Below, in pieces: positions 47,581 to 56,923 of a DNA stretch of 64,000 nucleotides. The DNA is taken from contig NZ_CP060404.1 of NCBI RefSeq assembly GCF_014295035.1, forward strand, positions 6,302,501 through 6,366,500, written 5' to 3'. Below the pieces are notes generated by a model. It was not told the origin of the DNA. It was given only the letters and a program-made list of their open reading frames with translations, and did no database searches. Positions within the stretch are counted from its first letter, which is position 1. Each line of letters opens with the position of its first letter. This stretch comes from Streptomyces buecherae (GTDB lineage Bacteria > Actinomycetota > Actinomycetes > Streptomycetales > Streptomycetaceae). Made by a program: the position numbers and the translations under genes.

Positions 47581-48036
47581 ATGGAGTTCTCACACAGCGA
47601 CGAAGAGTTGGTCAAGCAGCCGATCGGCTACTGGAGTTGGGCCGCGAGCCAGGCGGTCGTCACGTACATCAGGGCGGGCCTGTCGGGGGTCGGGCTCACC
47701 CAGCCGCAGTGGTGGACGCTGCACCAGGTGGCCGAGCACCCGGCCGGGCGCACCCGCGAGGAGATCACGGCCGTGCTCCAGGGATACCTGGACATCGGCG
47801 CCGACCTGGAACCGGAGATCGACGCGACCCTGGAGCGCGGCCTGCTCGAATCCGACGACGAGGAGCGGCTGCACTTCACCGAGGCGGGCGAGGCGCTGTA
47901 CGCGCAGGCCGCCGAGATCCAGCGGGCCAGCAGGGAGACCGTGCACGAGGGCGTCACCGACGCGGAGTTCCTGACCACCATGAAGGTGCTCCAGCGGATG
48001 ATCCACAACACGGGGGGTGAGGCGTGGCACCACTGA
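47581..48036 (+). CDS. MarR family transcriptional regulator
   Basis: 151 aa winged-helix protein. LTQPQWWTLHQVAEHPAG, REEITAVLQGYLDIG and the wing ESDDEERLHFTEAGEALYAQ match MarR dimers. Leaderless-type promoter and an adjacent inverted repeat suggest autoregulation. No transporter or enzyme gene is directly coupled; dgt follows 118 bp later with its own -10 box. Confidence 0.82.
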   Translation: MEFSHSDEELVKQPIGYWSWAASQAVVTYIRAGLSGVGLTQPQWWTLHQVAEHPAGRTREEITAVLQGYLDIGADLEPEIDATLERGLLESDDEERLHFTEAGEALYAQAAEIQRASRETVHEGVTDAEFLTTMKVLQRMIHNTGGEAWHH

Positions 48037-48154
48037 CCGGCGCCCGCGACGCGCCCGCGCCCGCCACCCGCCCCGGGGCGCCACACCCCGGGGCCCGGCG
48101 GCGCGGGGCGCGCCCGATCAGGGCCACCCGCCCCCCGGCGGCTACCGTCGGGGT

Positions 48155-49627
48155 ATGAACGGCACACCACCGCCTTCCACCGGGCGACCCGGGCGACCCG
48201 GGCGATCTGAGCAATCTGGGCAGTCGGGGCCATGCGGCCAGCCCGGACGGATAACCCCGGCGGGCCGGCCCACCCCGGGCGGTCCACCACCCCAGCCTCC
48301 CGCGTCGACCGCCGCCGACCGGACCTGCGGGGTGGCGGAGCCGGGCGTGCCCGGCTACTCGGGCGCCGACCTGGAACGCTGGGAGCCCGAGCCCGACAAG
48401 CGCCCCGGCCGCACCGCCTTCCAACGCGACCGAGCCCGACTGCTGCACTCCGCCGCGCTGCGCCGGCTCGCCGGCAAGACCCAGGTGGTCACGCCCGGCG
48501 TGAGCGGCCAGGCGTGGGACGCGAGCCCCCGCACCCGGCTCACCCACTCCCTGGAGTGCGCCCAGGTGGGCCGCGAACTCGGCGCCGCGCTCGGCTGCGA
48601 CCCCGACCTGGTCGAGGTCGCCTGCCTGGCACACGACCTCGGCCACCCCCCGTTCGGACACAACGGCGAACGCGCGCTCGACGAGGTCGCCGCGGACTGC
48701 GGCGGCTTCGAGGGCAACGCCCAGTCGCTGCGCCTGCTCACCCGCATCGAGCCCAAGCGCTTCCGGACCGACCCCGAGACGGGCGAGCCGACCAGCGTCG
48801 GCCTCAACCTCACCCGCGCCGCCCTGGACGCCGCCACCAAGTACCCCTGGCCACGCGGCGGCCACCCCACCGACCCCACCTCGCCCAAGTTCGGCGTCTA
48901 CGAGGACGACCTGCCGGTCTTCCACTGGCTGCGGCAGGGCGCCCCACCGGCCGGCACCTGCTTCGAGGCCCAGGTCATGGACTGGGCCGACGACGTCGCG
49001 TACTCCGTGCACGACGTCGAGGACGGCCTGCACGCCGGGCACCTGGACCCGGCGATGCTGCTCGCCGAGCCCGAGCGGCGCGAGGTCTTCGCCGTCGCCG
49101 CCAGCCGCTACGCCCCCGGGGCCGACCCGGCGGAACTGGCCGAGGCCCTCGACCGGCTGCTCGACCAGGAGTGGTGGCCGCACGGATACGACGGCTCCGC
49201 CCTCGCCCAGGCCCGCCTCAAGGACGCCACCAGCCAACTCATCGGCCGCTTCTGCCAGGCCGCCGAGGAGGCCACCCGCGCCGCGTACGGCACGGGCCGG
49301 CTCACCCGGTACGCGGCCAGGCTCGTCGTGCCAGGACCCGTCCGCCTGGAGTGCGCCGTCCTCAAGGCGGTGGCCGACCGGTACGTGATGCAGCGCGCCG
49401 ACCAGGAGCGGCTGCGCGCCGAGCAGCGCGTCGTCATCGCCGAACTGGCCGACGCGCTGATCGCGCGCGCCCCGCACGGGCTCGACCCGCAGTTCCGCGC
49501 GCTGTTCGCGACCGCCGCCGCCGACGGCGACGATGCCGCCAGGCTGCGCGTCATCGTGGACCAGATCGCCTCGCTCACCGACGCCTCCGCCCGCTCGCTG
49601 CGCGCCCGCCTGACCGCGCCCCGCTGA
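48155..49627 (+). CDS. dgt: Deoxyguanosinetriphosphate triphosphohydrolase-like protein
   Basis: 490 aa, HD-domain dNTPase. After a ~65-residue Gly/Pro-rich N terminus: RLAGKTQVV, SPRTRLTHSLECAQVGR (first His) and CLAHDLGHPPFGHNGERAL with the HD pair; the final Asp is in DWADDVAYSVHDVEDG. It hydrolyses dNTPs to nucleoside and triphosphate in relatives, tuning pools for DNA synthesis, apt for a gene next to dnaG. TACCGT (48143-48148) ends six bases before the ATG. Confidence 0.92.
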   Translation: MNGTPPPSTGRPGRPGRSEQSGQSGPCGQPGRITPAGRPTPGGPPPQPPASTAADRTCGVAEPGVPGYSGADLERWEPEPDKRPGRTAFQRDRARLLHSAALRRLAGKTQVVTPGVSGQAWDASPRTRLTHSLECAQVGRELGAALGCDPDLVEVACLAHDLGHPPFGHNGERALDEVAADCGGFEGNAQSLRLLTRIEPKRFRTDPETGEPTSVGLNLTRAALDAATKYPWPRGGHPTDPTSPKFGVYEDDLPVFHWLRQGAPPAGTCFEAQVMDWADDVAYSVHDVEDGLHAGHLDPAMLLAEPERREVFAVAASRYAPGADPAELAEALDRLLDQEWWPHGYDGSALAQARLKDATSQLIGRFCQAAEEATRAAYGTGRLTRYAARLVVPGPVRLECAVLKAVADRYVMQRADQERLRAEQRVVIAELADALIARAPHGLDPQFRALFATAAADGDDAARLRVIVDQIASLTDASARSLRARLTAPR

Positions 49628-49877
49628 GCCGCCCGCCGCCCGGCCCGGCCGGCACCGCCTCGCGCGGCGGTGCCGCGCCGGCCTGGCCTCCGGCTGGCCC
49701 GTCCGGCGTAGTGCCCCTTCCCGCGGGCCGCTCGGTGCGGGACCCTCCTCCCTGTGGTGGGACGGCCGGGGTGTACACCAGACGTTCATGCTGGGTGTAC
49801 GCGCGGGCACACATCCGCACAGGCGAACCGGGGCACCCCGGGCGCAGGCGTACCGCGCGCGAGCGAGGAGGCGACAA

Positions 49878-51167
49878 GTGGTCGACGCACATCGGACGTT
49901 CGTCATCGTCGGAGGAGGGCTTGCGGGGGCGAAGGCCGCCGAGACGCTCCGGGCCGAGGGCTTCACCGGCCGGGTGATCCTCATCTGTGACGAACGCGAC
50001 CACCCCTACGAACGCCCGCCACTGTCCAAGGGGTTCCTCAGCGGCAGCCAGGAGCGCGACAGCGTCTTCGTCCACGAGCCGGGTTGGTACGCGCAGGCCC
50101 ACATCGAACTCCACCTCGGCCAGCCCGCCGTGCGACTCGACCGGGAGGCCAAGTCCGTACGCCTGGGCGACGGCACCCGCATCCACTACGACCGGCTGCT
50201 GCTGGCCACCGGCGCCGAACCGCGCCGCCTGGAGATCCCCGGCACCGACCTGGCCGGCGTGCACCACCTGCGCCGCCTCGCCCACGCCGAGCGGCTGCGC
50301 GGCGTGCTGGCCTCGCTCGGGCGCGACAACGGGCACCTGGTCATCGCCGGGGCCGGCTGGATCGGCCTCGAAGTCGCCGCCGCCGCCCGTGGCTACGGCG
50401 CCGAGGTGACCATCGTGGAGCCCGAGCAAGGGCCGCTGCACACCGTCGTCGGGCCCGAACTCGGCGCGCTCTTCACCGACCTGCACGGCTCGCACGGCGT
50501 CCGCTTCCACTTCGGCGCCCGGCTCACCGAGATCACCGGCCAGGACGGCATGGTGCTGGCCGTGCAGACCGACGACGGCGAGGAGCACCCCGCGCACGCC
50601 GTGCTCGCCGCGATCGGCGCCGCGCCCCGCACCGCGCTCGCGGAGGCCGCGGGGCTGGAGATCGCCCCGCGCACCGGCCCGGCCCGCGGTGGCATCGTCG
50701 TCGACGCCGGCCTGCGCACCAGCGACCCGGACATCTTCGCCGCCGGCGACGCCGCCGCCTTCCCGCTGCCCCAGCTCTCCGCCGGGCTGCCCGCGGGCGA
50801 GCGGCTGCGCGTCGAGCACTGGGCCAACGCGCTCAACGGCGGCCCGGTCGCCGCCCGCGCCATGCTCGGCCAGGACGTGACGTACGACCGGGTGCCGTAC
50901 TTCTTCTCCGACCAGTACGACGTGGGCCTGGAGTACTCGGGCTACGCGCCGCCCGGCAGCTACGCGCAGGTGGTGTGCCGGGGGGACGTCGGCAAGCGCG
51001 AGTTCATCGGCTTCTGGCTGGACGTCCGGGGGCGGCTGCTGGCCGGGATGAACGTCAACGTGTGGGACGTCACCGAACCGATCCAGGCCCTCATCCGCTC
51101 CGGCGCGCCGCTCGACCCGGAGGCCCTGGCCGACCCCTCGGTCCCGCTGGCCTCGCTGCTGCCGTAG
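49878..51167 (+). CDS. FAD-dependent ferredoxin/rubredoxin reductase-type oxidoreductase
   Basis: 429 aa. FAD motif FVIVGGGLAGAKAAETLRAE at the N terminus, NAD(P) motif VIAGAGWIGLEVAAAARGYG mid-protein, second FAD motif TSDPDIFAAGDAAAFPLP, and a C-terminal reductase domain (PYFFSDQYDVGLEYSGYAPP). Members pass electrons from NADH to ferredoxins serving P450s or dioxygenases, so it could feed the P450 at 33 kb although they are unlinked. GTG 49878 has AGGAGG; a longer frame from 49788 is rejected. Confidence 0.9.
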   Translation: MVDAHRTFVIVGGGLAGAKAAETLRAEGFTGRVILICDERDHPYERPPLSKGFLSGSQERDSVFVHEPGWYAQAHIELHLGQPAVRLDREAKSVRLGDGTRIHYDRLLLATGAEPRRLEIPGTDLAGVHHLRRLAHAERLRGVLASLGRDNGHLVIAGAGWIGLEVAAAARGYGAEVTIVEPEQGPLHTVVGPELGALFTDLHGSHGVRFHFGARLTEITGQDGMVLAVQTDDGEEHPAHAVLAAIGAAPRTALAEAAGLEIAPRTGPARGGIVVDAGLRTSDPDIFAAGDAAAFPLPQLSAGLPAGERLRVEHWANALNGGPVAARAMLGQDVTYDRVPYFFSDQYDVGLEYSGYAPPGSYAQVVCRGDVGKREFIGFWLDVRGRLLAGMNVNVWDVTEPIQALIRSGAPLDPEALADPSVPLASLLP

Positions 51168-51209
51168 GGCGCGGCCGGCCGCCCGGGCCCGCTCCCGTAG
51201 CGTGGCCGT

Positions 51210-51692
51210 ATGCCGATCGTCACGTCCGTGGTCCCGGTGGCGGAGATCTTCGACCTGCGCTGGTCGGTCCTCCGCCCCGGGCAGCCCCGCGCGAGCGCCG
51301 TCTTCCCCGAGGACGACGCGCCCGGCGTCTTCCACCTCGCCGCCTACCCGGACGCCGACGCCACGGCGCGCCCGCTGGCCTGCGCGACGTTCTTCCCCGA
51401 CCCGCTGCCGCCGGCCGCGGCCGACCTGGCCGGGCCCCGGGGCAGCGCCGGGAGCGCCTACCGGTTCCGCGGCATGGCCAGCACCCCCGCCGCCCGGGGC
51501 CAGGGCTACGGGGTGGCCGTGCTGCGCGCCGGGCTGGCCGAGGCAGCGGCCCGTGGCGCCCGCTGGACCTGGTGCAACGGGCGCACCTCGGCCCGTGGCT
51601 TCTACGAGCGCCACGGCTTCGCGGCCGTGGGGGAGGAGTTCGACGTCCCCACCATCGGCCCGCACCTGATCTTCGTCATCGAGTCCCCGTGA
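51210..51692 (+). CDS. GNAT family N-acetyltransferase
   Basis: 160 aa. Acetyl-CoA loop is ARGQGYGVAVLRAGLAEA (Q-x-x-G-x-G/A form RGQGYG), followed by the C-terminal TSARGFYERHGFAAVGEEFD. Substrate unknown. TAGCGT (51198-51203) ends six bases before the ATG, a leaderless signature. Confidence 0.88.
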   Translation: MPIVTSVVPVAEIFDLRWSVLRPGQPRASAVFPEDDAPGVFHLAAYPDADATARPLACATFFPDPLPPAAADLAGPRGSAGSAYRFRGMASTPAARGQGYGVAVLRAGLAEAAARGARWTWCNGRTSARGFYERHGFAAVGEEFDVPTIGPHLIFVIESP

Positions 51693-51757
51693 CCGTGCTG
51701 GCGGTCCCGGCGGTCCTGGCGGACGGGAGTGTCGGGGGCCACCCGTAGAATTCACGC

Positions 51758-53704
51758 GTGGCAGGACGGATCAATGACGACGACGTGAAGGCGGTCCGGG
51801 ACGCGGTCCCGATCGACGCCGTCGTGTCCGAGTACCTCCAGTTGCGCAACGGGGGCGGCGGCAACCTCAAGGGCCTGTGCCCCTTCCACGACGAGAAGTC
51901 CCCGTCCTTCCAGGTCAGCCCCAGCAAGGGCCTCTTCTACTGCTTCGGCTGCCAAGAGGGCGGCGACACGGTCGACTTCATCATGAAGATCGACCACCTG
52001 TCCTTCGCCGAGACCATCGAGCGCCTCGCCGGCGTCGCCGGCATCACGCTCCGCTACGAGCAGGGCGGGTACACCCCCGGCCGCCAGCAGGGCGAGCGCA
52101 CCCGCCTGGTCGAGGCGCACAAGGTGGCCGCGCAGTTCTACGTCGAACAGCTCGCCAGCCCCGAGGCCGAGATCGGCCGCGCCTTCCTCGCCCAGCGCGG
52201 CTTCGACCAGGCCGCCGCCGAGCACTTCGGCGTCGGCTACAGCCCCGCCGGCTGGGACCACCTGATCCGCTACCTGCGCGGCCGGGGCTTCAGCGACAAG
52301 GAGCTTCTGCTGTCCGGGCTGGCCCAGGAGGGCCGCCGAGGGCCCATCGACCGCTTCCGGGGCCGCCTGATGTGGCCCATCCGCGACATCACCGGCGAGG
52401 TCATCGGCTTCGGCGCCCGCAAGCTGCGCGACGACGACAACGGCCCGAAGTACCTGAACACCCCCGAGACCCCGCTCTACCGCAAGTCCCAGGTGCTCTA
52501 CGGCATCGACCTCGCCAAGAAGGAGATCGCCAAGACCAACCGGGCGGTCGTCGTCGAGGGCTACACCGACGTCATGGCCTGCCACCTGGCCGGCGTCACC
52601 ACCGCCATCGCCACCTGCGGCACCGCCTTCGCCGGCGAGCACATCAAGATCCTGCGCCGGTTGCTGATGGACAACTCGGGCTCCGAGGTCGTCTTCACCT
52701 TCGACGGCGACGCCGCCGGCCAGAAGGCGGCGCTGCGCGCCTTCGAGGACGACCAGAAGTTCGCGGCCGAGACCTCGATCGCCATCACCCCGGGCGGCAT
52801 GGATCCCTGCGAGCTGCGGCTCGCGCAGGGCGACGCGGCGGTGGCCGACCTGGTGGACAGCCGCACCCCGCTGTTCGCCTTCGCCATCCGGCACGTCGTC
52901 GGCCGGCACAACCTGGACACCGCCGAGGGCCGCGCCGCGGCGCTCGAAGCCGCGGCGCCCATCGTCGCCAACATCAAGAACAGCTCCATCCAGCACGAGT
53001 ACGCGGTGACGCTGGCCGGCATGCTGGGCATCCTAGACACCCAGTTCGTGGTCCGCCGCGTCTCCCAACTCGCCCGCTGGAACCGCGAGCGCGGCCAGCG
53101 CGGTGGCCCCTCCGGCGCCCGTGGCAACGGCTCGTACGGCCGTGGCGACGGCCCGGCGGGGCGTGGCGAGCCGCACGGGCCGGCGGGGCAGCGGAGCGCC
53201 GCGCCGCCCGGGCTGCGCGGCCCCGCGCTCAACCTGCGCAGCCCCGCCCACCGCGTCGAGCGCGAGCTGCTCAAGCTCGCCCTCCAGCGCCCCGAACTGG
53301 TGGCCCCGGCCTTCGACGCGTACGGCGCCGACGAGTTCACCGCCCCGCCGTACGCGGTGGTCCGCGAGGTCATCGAGCAGGCCGGCGGGGTCTCCATGGC
53401 CGACGCGGACTACGTGGCGCGGGTGCGCGAGGCCGCGCCCGACGACACGGTGCGCGCGCTGGTCACCGAGTTGACCGTGGAGCCGCTGCACACCCGCCGC
53501 GACGCCGACGAGGTGTACGCGGGCGTGCAGCTCGTCGCCGTCCGGCTGGCCGCCGTCAACCAGCGGATCACCGAGATCCGTGGCACCCTCCAGCGCCTGG
53601 GCCAGCAGGCGGACCCGGCCCACCTGGCCGCCGTGCAGAACGAGCTGTGGGTCCTCCAGCAGTACGGGCAGTCGCTGCGCGAGCGCGGCGCCGCCGCGCT
53701 GTAG
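51758..53704 (+). CDS. dnaG: DNA primase
   Basis: 648 aa. CHC2 zinc ribbon at about 37-65 (LCPFHDEKSPSFQVSPSKG and FYCFGC), primase core, TOPRIM with VVVEGYTDVMACHLAG (E) and VFTFDGDAAGQKA (DxD) around 265-330, and a C-terminal helicase-binding domain (about 470-645) behind a Gly/Arg-rich linker. TAGAAT (51746-51751) ends six bases before the GTG, so the mRNA is probably leaderless. Followed by an 8-bp hairpin and then a sigma factor gene. Confidence 0.96.
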   Translation: MAGRINDDDVKAVRDAVPIDAVVSEYLQLRNGGGGNLKGLCPFHDEKSPSFQVSPSKGLFYCFGCQEGGDTVDFIMKIDHLSFAETIERLAGVAGITLRYEQGGYTPGRQQGERTRLVEAHKVAAQFYVEQLASPEAEIGRAFLAQRGFDQAAAEHFGVGYSPAGWDHLIRYLRGRGFSDKELLLSGLAQEGRRGPIDRFRGRLMWPIRDITGEVIGFGARKLRDDDNGPKYLNTPETPLYRKSQVLYGIDLAKKEIAKTNRAVVVEGYTDVMACHLAGVTTAIATCGTAFAGEHIKILRRLLMDNSGSEVVFTFDGDAAGQKAALRAFEDDQKFAAETSIAITPGGMDPCELRLAQGDAAVADLVDSRTPLFAFAIRHVVGRHNLDTAEGRAAALEAAAPIVANIKNSSIQHEYAVTLAGMLGILDTQFVVRRVSQLARWNRERGQRGGPSGARGNGSYGRGDGPAGRGEPHGPAGQRSAAPPGLRGPALNLRSPAHRVERELLKLALQRPELVAPAFDAYGADEFTAPPYAVVREVIEQAGGVSMADADYVARVREAAPDDTVRALVTELTVEPLHTRRDADEVYAGVQLVAVRLAAVNQRITEIRGTLQRLGQQADPAHLAAVQNELWVLQQYGQSLRERGAAAL

Positions 53705-53725
53705 CCGTCCGGTCACGCACCGGAC
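53705..53725 (+). terminator. Hairpin behind dnaG
   Basis: CGTCCGGT and ACCGGACG pair around CACGC right at the dnaG stop. It may attenuate read-through into the sigma gene. Confidence 0.5.
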
Positions 53726-53760
53726 GCAGAAAGTGCCCGCACGCCCCTCGTGGCGGAAGT

Positions 53761-55071
53761 GTGTCGTGCCCCACACTGGAGCCGGTGCCTGAGCTTTCGG
53801 AGCGCGGCGGTGGTGGCCGGACGGGCACACGTTCCCCCGCGCGTCCACTCACGACGTACGGGACGGGTGGCGGTCAGCCCGCGGCCGCCCCGCTGCCGAA
53901 CGCCGCCCCCGATCCGGCGGCGATCACCCTGGAGGTCGCCCGCGTGCAGACCCGGACCCGCACCGCCGCGGCGAGCGTCGTGCCGCCGCAGAGCCTGCCG
54001 CCCCGCCACCCGGAGGACACGACCGAGCCCGCCGCGCCAGAGCCCGCCACTCCGGAGCCCGCCACGCCGGAGTCCGTCGCGGCGGATGCCGCCCAGCCCG
54101 CCGCGCGGGAGGAGCCGGAGCCTGCCGTCGCCGTGCCCGCGCCGCGGCTGGACGCCACCGGCCCCTCGTCCGACCTCTTCCGCCAGTACCTGCGCGAGAT
54201 CGGCCGCATCCCGTTGCTGTCGGCGGCCGAGGAGGTGGAGCTGGCCCGCCGCGTGGAGGCCGGCCTGTTCGCCGAGGAGAAGCTGGCCGGCGCCGTCGAC
54301 CTGGACTCCCAACTCGCCCTGGACCTGGACCGGTTGGTGGTGCTCGGCCGCATGGCCAAGCGCCGTCTGATCGAGGCGAACCTACGGCTGGTGGTCTCGG
54401 TGGCCAAGCGGTACATGGGGCGCGGCCTGACCATGCTCGACCTCGTCCAGGAGGGCAACCTCGGGCTGATCCGCGCGGTGGAGAAGTTCGACTACGCCCG
54501 TGGCTACAAGTTCTCCACGTACGCGACCTGGTGGATTCGCCAGGCCATGTCCCGCGCCCTCGCCGACCAGGCCCGCACCATCCGGGTGCCGGTGCACGTC
54601 GTCGAGCTGATCAACCGGGTGGTACGGGTGCAGCGCCGGATGCTCCAGGAGCGCGGCCAGGAGCCCACCGCGGCCGAGGTCGCCGAGCACCTCGGGGTGC
54701 CGGAGGAGCGCGTCAGCGAGGTGCGGCGGCTGGCCCAGGAACCCATCTCGCTGCACACGCCGGTCGGCGAGGAGGACGACGTGGCGCTCGGCGACCTCAT
54801 CGAGGACGGCGACGCCACCTCGCCGGTGGAGTCCGCCGCCTTCCTGCTGCTGCGCGAGCACCTGGAGGCGGTCCTGTCCACCCTCGGCGAGCGCGAACGC
54901 AAGGTCGTCCAACTGCGCTACGGCCTCACCGACGGCCGCCCGCGCACCCTGGAGGAGATCGGCCGCATCTTCGGCGTCACCCGCGAGCGCATCCGCCAGA
55001 TCGAGTCCAAGACCCTGGGCAAGCTCCGCGACCACGCCTTCGCCGACCAACTCCGCGGCTACCTGGACTGA
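53761..55071 (+). CDS. hrdA: RpoD-family sigma factor, HrdA-like
   Basis: 436 aa. A ~130-residue Pro/Ala/Glu/Thr-rich N terminus (with EPATPE repeats) replaces acidic region 1.1. Region 1.2 SDLFRQYLREIGRIPLLS, region 2 GLTMLDLVQEGNLGLIRAVE with KFSTYATWWIRQAMSRALAD (2.3-2.4, DNA melting and -10 recognition), region 3 and region 4 (RTLEEIGRIFGVTRERIRQI, -35 recognition). The dnaG-hrdA neighbourhood is what I remember for HrdA. Start uncertain: GTG 53758, 53761 or 53785. As a group 2 sigma it is probably nonessential and overlaps HrdB in specificity. Confidence 0.88.
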   Translation: MSCPTLEPVPELSERGGGGRTGTRSPARPLTTYGTGGGQPAAAPLPNAAPDPAAITLEVARVQTRTRTAAASVVPPQSLPPRHPEDTTEPAAPEPATPEPATPESVAADAAQPAAREEPEPAVAVPAPRLDATGPSSDLFRQYLREIGRIPLLSAAEEVELARRVEAGLFAEEKLAGAVDLDSQLALDLDRLVVLGRMAKRRLIEANLRLVVSVAKRYMGRGLTMLDLVQEGNLGLIRAVEKFDYARGYKFSTYATWWIRQAMSRALADQARTIRVPVHVVELINRVVRVQRRMLQERGQEPTAAEVAEHLGVPEERVSEVRRLAQEPISLHTPVGEEDDVALGDLIEDGDATSPVESAAFLLLREHLEAVLSTLGERERKVVQLRYGLTDGRPRTLEEIGRIFGVTRERIRQIESKTLGKLRDHAFADQLRGYLD

Positions 55072-55112
55072 CGCCGCCCCGCCGACACCTCACCGGCGGG
55101 CCGGCACCCGCC

Positions 55113-56555
55113 TCAGGCGTTGGGGTTCCAGCCGAACGCCTCCGGGTGGATCTGGTCGCGGACCGCGCCGAACTGCTGCCGCACCGACTGGCCCACTGTC
55201 AGCTCGTCGCCCGGCTCGAAGACCTGGCTCGCCGCGGCCGGCCAGTGCGGCGGCGTGTGCGGCGCCAGGGTGCCGTGCGCGACGCCGAGCGCCCACGCGG
55301 CCTGCCGGGCCGCACCGATGGCCGCGTAGTCCGCCGGCTCGGGCACCACGATCTGCGCGCCCAGCAGCGACGGCGCGATGGCCTGCACCGCCGGCAACCC
55401 GGCCGCGGGCCCCAACAGGAACACCCGCCGCACCTCGACGCCCCGCCCGCGCAACACGTCCAACGCGTCCGCGAGCCCGCACAGCATGCCCTCGAACGAC
55501 GCCCGGGCCAGGTGCTCGGGCCTCATGCTCTCCCGACGCAGACCCGACAGCGTGCCCGCCGCGTGCGGCAGGTGCGGGGTGCGCTCGCCCTCCAGGTACG
55601 GCAGCAACACCAGGCCGTGCGAGCCGGGCGTGGACTTCACCGCCAGCTCGGACAGCCCCTCCAGGTCCGTACCCAGCAGCTCGGCGGTGCCGCGCAGCGC
55701 CCGGACCGCGTTGAGCGTGTGCACCACGGGCAGGTGCATGCCGGTGGCGTCCGCGTACGAGGTGATGGTGCCGGTCGGGTCGGCGAGGGCCTCGTGGTGC
55801 ACGGCGAACACCGAGCCCGAGGCGCCGAGCGAGACCACCGCGTCACCCAGGGAGACCCCGAGCCCGAAGGCGGCGGCCATGGTCTCGCCGGTGCCGGCCG
55901 AGATCAGCAGCCCCTCGGGCGTGTGCCCGGCGGGCTCGGCGGGGGCGATGACCTCCGGCAGCCGGACGGGATGGCCGAGGGCCAGCTCGGCGAGGTCCGG
56001 CCGGTACTGGCCCGACGCGGCGGACCAGTAGCCCGTGCCGGACGCGGCACCGCGGTCGGTCGTGCGCCGGCCGGGCCGCCCGAGGAGCTGCCACACCAGC
56101 CAGTCGTGCGGCTGGAGCACCTCGGCCGCCCGCCGCGCCGCCTCCGGCTCCGCGCGCGCCAGCCAGCGCAGCTTCGCCACCGCCTGCCCGGCGTGCGGCA
56201 CGGAACCGACCGCCTCGGCCCAGGCCGGCCGGCCGCCCAGCGCGTCCACCAGGTCGGCGGCGGCGGTCTGCGCACGCTTGTCGTTGCCCAACATCGCGGG
56301 CCGTACGAGCACCCCACCCGCGTCCAGGACCAGCAACCCGTTCTGCTGGGCGGAGACGCCGATGGCCTGCACCCCCTCCAGCAGCCCGCCGTCCGCGGCC
56401 TCCCCCAACGAGAGCAACCACGCCTGCGGGTCCACATCGACCCCGGTGGCGGGGTGCGGCGCGTAACCCTGCTTGAGCACGGCGCCCGTGTCCGTGTCGC
56501 AGACGACGACGCGCGTGCTCTCCGACGAACTGTCCAACCCGGCGACTATCCCCAT
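55113..56555 (-). CDS. xylB: FGGY-family carbohydrate kinase, xylulokinase type
   Basis: 480 aa, ATP-dependent sugar kinase. Phosphate-1 motif IVAGLDSSSESTRVVVCDTD, substrate region AIGVSAQQNGLLVLD, adenosine motif SLGASGSVFAVHHEAL, and C-terminal VFLLGPAAGLPAVQAIAPSL. Xylulokinase is the best guess from overall shape; gluconate or another pentulose are options since no xylose genes are adjacent. ATG 56555 gives family length; the frame is open for 80 further codons upstream but Pro/Arg-rich. Confidence 0.82.
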   Translation of the reverse strand: MGIVAGLDSSSESTRVVVCDTDTGAVLKQGYAPHPATGVDVDPQAWLLSLGEAADGGLLEGVQAIGVSAQQNGLLVLDAGGVLVRPAMLGNDKRAQTAAADLVDALGGRPAWAEAVGSVPHAGQAVAKLRWLARAEPEAARRAAEVLQPHDWLVWQLLGRPGRRTTDRGAASGTGYWSAASGQYRPDLAELALGHPVRLPEVIAPAEPAGHTPEGLLISAGTGETMAAAFGLGVSLGDAVVSLGASGSVFAVHHEALADPTGTITSYADATGMHLPVVHTLNAVRALRGTAELLGTDLEGLSELAVKSTPGSHGLVLLPYLEGERTPHLPHAAGTLSGLRRESMRPEHLARASFEGMLCGLADALDVLRGRGVEVRRVFLLGPAAGLPAVQAIAPSLLGAQIVVPEPADYAAIGAARQAAWALGVAHGTLAPHTPPHWPAAASQVFEPGDELTVGQSVRQQFGAVRDQIHPEAFGWNPNA

Positions 56556-56676
56556 GGGCCCCGATAATGCCTCATCGCCCGCCACCCACCGCGCCACGGT
56601 CGACCACACGCCCCCCGGCGCCGCCCCGCGCGCCGCCCTGACCTGCCCGGATCGCCGACCGCCGGGCGCGGGCCGG

Positions 56677-56748
56677 CCACGGGCCGGACGCATGCCGGCC
56701 GGGGGCGGGCCGTGCCACGGGCCGGACGCATGCCGCCGGGGGCGGGAG
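56677..56748. repeat. 38-bp direct repeat, two copies
   Basis: CCACGGGCCGGACGCATGCC begins at 56677 and again at 56715; the downstream GGGGGCGGG part also recurs, with a one-base length difference. Tandem arrangement with no recognised function. Confidence 0.7.
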
Positions 56749-56869
56749 GGGGCCCGCGAGAGCGGCCGGTGAGGGCGCCGGGTGAGGGAGGACACGAGGG
56801 CGGCCGGCGAGGATGGTCCGCGACAGCGGCCGAAGCGGGCGGCTGGCGAAGGCTTGGAGAGAGCACGAC

Positions 56870-56903
56870 GGGCGGGCCCGGGGGATCTGCCCCGGGCCCG
56901 CCC
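56870..56903 (-). terminator. Perfect 14-bp hairpin behind the YtxH-like gene
   Basis: GGGCGGGCCCGGGG and CCCCGGGCCCGCCC around GATCTG, 20 bp past the stop on the minus strand. Confidence 0.7.
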
Positions 56904-56923
56904 TCCGCCGATGAGCGGCTGCC

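Larger units (their letters stand above)
56556..56923. other. 368-bp gap upstream of xylB
   Basis: No gene seen. Contains the 38-bp direct repeat and the 14-bp terminator hairpin listed separately, plus many GCGGCCG-type short repeats. Confidence 0.45.

Noticed and set aside
51877..53760. Long plus-strand frame leading into the sigma factor
   Set aside because: Its first ~630 codons are the out-of-frame reading of dnaG; only the part after 53761 is a real protein.
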